Made by a program: the position numbers and the translations under genes. The notes beneath the pieces were generated by a model. That model was not told where the DNA came from. It ran no database searches and saw only the letters and a list, made by a program, of their open reading frames with translations. DNA of 64,000 nt from Orbus sasakiae (GTDB lineage: Bacteria > Pseudomonadota > Gammaproteobacteria > Enterobacterales > Orbaceae), in contig NZ_BAABHY010000003.1 in assembly GCF_039542345.1 (NCBI RefSeq), forward strand, positions 1-64,000, read 5' to 3'. Of the stretch, positions 60,676 through 64,000 are shown piece by piece (positions within the stretch are counted from its first letter, which is position 1; every line of letters starts with the position of its first letter).

Positions 60676-61071
60676 AATGACTCGTGTGATATATGATTTG
60701 CTTATTATAGGCAATTTATCGCTAAAACAAACATTATGTTTGAATTAATTTCTCTACGTTTACTTAAACAAATACTAAAACAATGCTTTTCAATGACTAT
60801 TTCCATTTATACTATGTTGTATAGTATACATAAAACCGTTACAATTAGATTTATTAAAATTTATAAATAAATCATCGGTGTAAATTGACTAACATTTCAT
60901 CATGATATATAAGGTATTGTAAAATATAAAAATATAAAAATATAAAAATATAAAAATATAAAAATATAAAAATATAAAAATATAAAAATATAAAAATATA
61001 AAAATATAAAAATATAAAAATATAAAAATATAAAAATATAAAAATACGATAACGGTATAAGGAAAGATTAA
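60676..61071. other. Intergenic region carrying the octamer array and an operator-like palindrome
   Basis: No gene. It holds the slyX promoter region, a palindrome TATACTAT-N5-ATAGTATA (60808-60828), a very AT-rich stretch and the tandem octamer array that ends 27 bp before the next start codon. Confidence 0.8.
60925..61044 (+). repeat. 15 perfect tandem copies of TATAAAAA
   Basis: 120 bp made of fifteen uninterrupted TATAAAAA octamers, bordered on the left by a slipped copy (TAAAATA) and on the right by TACGAT. It ends 27 bp upstream of the adhesin-like gene's ATG and outside its reading frame, so changes in copy number would alter promoter spacing or -10 choice, not the frame. Every unit looks like a -10 hexamer. 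Confidence 0.97.
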
Positions 61072-62481
61072 ATGATTAACTTCTATGACGAATCAGAAGG
61101 TGGTACCTGTCTGCTTAAAACGTTTTGTTTGAAAATATGCGCTAAACTGAATTTAGCAAGTGCATTACTTGTTTTACTTGCAACTTGCAGTGCTAATGCG
61201 GGGTTAACCTCAACCACCGCTTATAGTATACAAGGCACTGCACCCTACCTTACCTATGATGGTGGTATTACTAAAGTCACGACTACAGATGAATTACTTT
61301 GGATAAAGCTATCTGATGGCACGTTATACACAAAAGTAGATAATAACTCCACCGCATCAAATCCGATAGTACTCCCAGTAGAAGGGCAGACTATGGCGAA
61401 CATTGATATGTTAGTCCCTGTTTCGACCACCGTGACATCTGCAACAGATCCAACGCAAACAATCAGTCTTGATTCATTAATGAAAGATCCTTATCACTAC
61501 TGGGCGGATGATGACGATGATGGTAATATTAGCGCCACAGGAAGTCTTAGTGTGATGATTAAAGATTCATTAGGCCGTCAAATCGAACGTTCTGATATAT
61601 TAACCAATTGCTTTTCCCCTTATCAAGTAACATTAACAAGCACTGCTGGTGTACTCTCGACTCAGTACGGGATTCCTAATTCTTCTAGTTTTACTGAAGC
61701 AACGACAACTTATTACATTGCTCCTAAATCTGACGCACCCTATGCATGTTATGCTCAACCCAATTTAACTAGTAGTGGTGGTAGTTATGATGGGCCATCC
61801 GAACAATGGGATGCAACAAAGGGGTTTAAACTACAAGATATCACGAATTCTTCAAGTAATTTTCCCACAATCGGTGCTAAAGGATTTTATTTCACTTTAT
61901 TACTAGAGAGTGCCATTTCCAATACTGTAACTTATAGTAAGACACCGTCAACGTCACCGTTAGGTTTAACATTGACACAAAGTGATAACGGTGTAAAAGT
62001 TGAGTTGACCGGGCCTGGTGATGGTTCTACTAAGGCTCAAGCGATGGCATTTACGCCAACCGAGTTTACATTAAAGGCTGGAAACACGGTACTTTATACA
62101 TTTAAAATTCAAACTTGGTTTATCGCAAAACGAACTGATCCGATTAGCTACAGTACAGCACAAACATACTGTACGGATTTAGGCTATAGTCTACCAACAA
62201 TAGCTAATTATACGAATGCTAATGGCGATGGTTGGACTGGTGGCTTATCTGGGCAGGACAATCGTTACCAACGGCGTATTGCAGGTGGATTATTCGCTGA
62301 ATGGGGGAGTGCTAGTTTTACATACTATACAAATATTGACTTTGAAAGTACGCTTTATTTTTGGTCCTCACAATCGAAGAATAATACAAATAATCAATAT
62401 ATAGTATTTAGTAATGACGGTAGAATTTTTGATATGAGTCAAGCAAATGGTAACGCAAAAGTGTCTTGCATTAATAATTAG
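61072..62481 (+). CDS. Secreted adhesin-like protein with DUF823-like C-terminal domain
   Basis: 469 residues. Signal peptide with core L-N-L-A-S-A-L-L-V-L-L-A-T and cleavage after S-A-N-A (about residue 43); 25 or so residues precede it, an unusually long n-region. The centre is Ser/Thr/Asn-rich, beta-type. The C-terminal 120 residues (Y-C-T-D-L-G-Y-S-L-P-T-I, G-G-L-F-A-E-W-G-S, Y-F-W-S-S-Q, V-S-C-I-N) resemble the DUF823/lectin-like ends of enterobacterial invasin-type adhesins. AAGGA precedes the ATG. No beta-barrel or anchor is present, so it may be released or held by a partner. Upstream octamer array suggests phase-variable expression. Confidence 0.72.
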   Translation: MINFYDESEGGTCLLKTFCLKICAKLNLASALLVLLATCSANAGLTSTTAYSIQGTAPYLTYDGGITKVTTTDELLWIKLSDGTLYTKVDNNSTASNPIVLPVEGQTMANIDMLVPVSTTVTSATDPTQTISLDSLMKDPYHYWADDDDDGNISATGSLSVMIKDSLGRQIERSDILTNCFSPYQVTLTSTAGVLSTQYGIPNSSSFTEATTTYYIAPKSDAPYACYAQPNLTSSGGSYDGPSEQWDATKGFKLQDITNSSSNFPTIGAKGFYFTLLLESAISNTVTYSKTPSTSPLGLTLTQSDNGVKVELTGPGDGSTKAQAMAFTPTEFTLKAGNTVLYTFKIQTWFIAKRTDPISYSTAQTYCTDLGYSLPTIANYTNANGDGWTGGLSGQDNRYQRRIAGGLFAEWGSASFTYYTNIDFESTLYFWSSQSKNNTNNQYIVFSNDGRIFDMSQANGNAKVSCINN

Positions 62482-62505
62482 TCTTATTATTCATTTTCAC
62501 TTATT

Positions 62506-62534
62506 TAGCCACGATATATCGTGGCTATTTTATT
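62506..62534 (+). terminator. Terminator after the adhesin-like gene
   Basis: Perfect 22-bp palindrome, arms TAGCCACGA / TCGTGGCTA around TATA (62506-62527), then TTTTATT on the + strand. Confidence 0.9.
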
Positions 62535-62580
62535 CACTAGCCATACACGTTATTTGAGGCAGGTGTAATCTGAAAAAGCT

Positions 62581-63228
62581 CTACAGCCAACCTCGTTCAG
62601 CAAAAGAGACATATTCACCTTTGCCGATAACAAAATGATCAATAATGCGTATATCGACTAAATCACAAGCTTGCTCAATCTGGTGAGTGATATGGCGATC
62701 TGCTTGGCTTGGTTCAGCCATTCCGGATGGGTGATTATGTGCTAAGATTAATGCCGCTGCATTATATTTTAATGCTTGTCGAACAATCTCTCTAGGGTGT
62801 ACCTCTACAGAATTGTAAGTGCCTACAAACATTTCTTCCGCCTCTATGACATTATTTTGATTATTTAGAAAAATGACCAAAAATATTTCACGGTCTTTAT
62901 CAGCTAAACGACTGGCAAGGTAATGATGAGTCAGGTTTGGTGACGTCAGGGAACTTTGACAAAGCATTTTTACTTTTAAATAGCGGTGAGATAATTCAAT
63001 TACGGCTTTAAGTTGTGTATATTTTACTTTACCAAGGCCAAGCTTTTGGCAAAATTGATGTTCGCTGGCACTCATTAAGTGATATAACGATCCAAATTCA
63101 TTTAATAGATTTTGTGATAATGTGAGTACTGGCAAACCGCGTGTACCCGTTCGTAAAAAGATGGCTAATAATTCATGATCAGTCAGTGATTCTGCGCCAA
63201 ATTTAAGCAGTTTTTCTCGTGGCATCAT
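62581..63228 (-). CDS. radC: RadC/JAB-domain DNA repair-associated protein
   Basis: 215 residues from ATG 63228 (M-M-P-R-E-K); the TTG at 63240 gives four more residues and sits too close to the AAGG. N-terminal helix-hairpin-helix region (L-T-D-H-E-L-L-A-I-F-L-R-T-G, K-L-G-L-G-K-V-K), C-terminal JAMM/MPN+ metalloprotease-like domain with A-H-N-H-P-S-G-M-A-E-P-S-Q-A-D near 160, all metal ligands present. The proposed repair role of RadC is disputed. It is separated from slyD and slyX by the phase-variable gene on one side. Confidence 0.93.
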   Translation of the reverse strand: MMPREKLLKFGAESLTDHELLAIFLRTGTRGLPVLTLSQNLLNEFGSLYHLMSASEHQFCQKLGLGKVKYTQLKAVIELSHRYLKVKMLCQSSLTSPNLTHHYLASRLADKDREIFLVIFLNNQNNVIEAEEMFVGTYNSVEVHPREIVRQALKYNAAALILAHNHPSGMAEPSQADRHITHQIEQACDLVDIRIIDHFVIGKGEYVSFAERGWL

Positions 63229-63372
63229 ATGTCTATACAACCTTACTGAGTTATAACTACATCATATTGTGTAGATAATAAAGCGTCAGGCGAATACTCC
63301 AGCGAGTTTTTATAAAAGAGATCGCAAAAAACAAAAATTTTTGCCAATTTCGGCTAACAATGGATATAAAAA

Positions 63373-63427
63373 TGCACCATTACAAAGTGAGCATAATTGC
63401 TGACAAATAATGGTGCAGTAATATGGT
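63373..63427 (-). terminator. slyD terminator
   Basis: TGCACCATTA / TAATGGTGCA (63373-63382 and 63418-63427) with a 35-nt loop; on the minus strand it is followed by TTTTTATAT. It lies 17 bp after the slyD stop. Confidence 0.65.
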
Positions 63428-63443
63428 TTATGACGTTAAAAGA

Positions 63444-64000
63444 TTAATGTCGGCATCCACAACCACCGTGACCGCCGCCACAGCATCCATCATCTTCTTC
63501 TTCATCATGATGACCATGGCCACCACAACAACCATCCTCACCATGATCATGACCATGCGCGCCATGAACGTGACCATGCGCTAATTCTTGGTCAGTTGCT
63601 TCGCGTACATTAATGACTTCAACATTAAATTTTAAGTCTTGGCCTGCTAACATATGGTTTCCATCAACTGTGACTTTGTCGCCATCGATAGCTGTGATTT
63701 CAACGGGTACCGGCCCATGCTCGGTATCAGCTAAAAAGCGCATACCAACTTCTAAATCATCAACACCAACGAAAACATCACGAGGCACTTGTTGTACTAA
63801 ATTATCGTTGTAATCACCGTAGGCATTATTTGATGCAACTTCAACATCAAATTTATCTCCAGCTTGTCGGCCTTCTAGTGCGTCTTCTAACCCTTTGATT
63901 AAGTTTCCTGCACCGTGTAAATATTCAAGTGGTGCAACGGCTGTAGCTTCATCAACTAATACACCATCTTTAGTACGAACTTGGTAAGCAAGGCTTACAA
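63444..64000 (-). CDS. slyD: FKBP-type peptidyl-prolyl isomerase SlyD, N-terminus outside window
   Basis: The frame is open to the right edge: V-S-L-A-Y-Q-V-R-T-K-D-G at the edge is roughly residue 9 of SlyD, so only the first few residues are missing. FKBP domain split by an IF (insert-in-flap) chaperone domain (V-Q-Q-V-P-R-D-V-F-V-G-V, D-L-E-V-G-M-R-F-L). The C-terminal tail after about 150 is a His/Cys/Gly-rich metal-binding region (C-C-G-G-H-G-H-H, C-C-G-G-G-H-G-G-C-G-C-R-H) used to carry nickel for hydrogenase or urease and to help folding. Confidence 0.97.
   Translation of the reverse strand, partial: VSLAYQVRTKDGVLVDEATAVAPLEYLHGAGNLIKGLEDALEGRQAGDKFDVEVASNNAYGDYNDNLVQQVPRDVFVGVDDLEVGMRFLADTEHGPVPVEITAIDGDKVTVDGNHMLAGQDLKFNVEVINVREATDQELAHGHVHGAHGHDHGEDGCCGGHGHHDEEEDDGCCGGGHGGCGCRH

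Noticed and set aside
60925..61044. Octamer array considered as a CRISPR array or replication iteron
   Set aside because: Units are 8 bp with no spacers and no cas genes; no DnaA boxes or replication gene nearby.

Overview
The window is an AT-rich gammaproteobacterial chromosome segment. Gene order and protein sequences (trpE-GD-CF-B-A with both fusions, S10-spc-alpha order, rlmD-relA, waaE-coaD, slyX, SlyD with a Cys/His tail) sit close to Enterobacterales and Pasteurellales. The low GC and mix of genes would fit the insect-gut family Orbaceae (Gilliamella/Orbus group), but that assignment is inference. I saw no tRNA, rRNA, CRISPR array or intact insertion sequence.

Layout. 1-8.1 kb: a type VI secretion cargo island (vgrG, DUF4123 adaptor, large VasX-like membrane-active effector) facing the end of a Sel1-repeat gene. 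8.5-15.8 kb: the trp operon with a TrpR operator, a leader peptide carrying tandem Trp codons and an attenuator; a 0.5-kb non-coding scar splits trpCF from trpBA. 15.9-23 kb: bioY behind a BirA operator, a YiiX-like hydrolase, two LPS-type glycosyltransferases, coaD, rlmD and relA. 23-28 kb: an AraC regulator fused to an apparently inactivated GH39 domain, divergent from an M20 amidohydrolase and an MFS transporter. 28-46 kb: folA, a VC2487-like glycosyltransferase, an LTA-synthase-like phosphotransferase, a LysE exporter, a block of envelope lipoproteins (including LpoB) with dacB, rsmB, a Na+/H+ antiporter, fmt, a membrane protein, an SLC13/RCK permease, a phosphoethanolamine-transferase-like enzyme and a small lipoprotein.

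46.4-60.4 kb: the complete S10, spc and alpha ribosomal-protein operons with their control elements visible: an L4-type leader hairpin before rpsJ, a terminator then promoter before rplN, and a terminator plus the S4-binding alpha leader before rpsM. 60.4-64 kb: slyX, a secreted adhesin-like gene, radC and the start-truncated slyD.

The most interesting signal is a perfect array of fifteen TATAAAAA octamers that ends 27 bp before the start codon of the adhesin-like gene. It has the form of a phase-variable promoter and I do not know a described counterpart. Next in interest are the degenerate GH39 sensor-regulator with its metabolic partner genes, the T6SS cargo module, the scar inside the trp operon and a lipoprotein gene that appears to use an ATT start codon.
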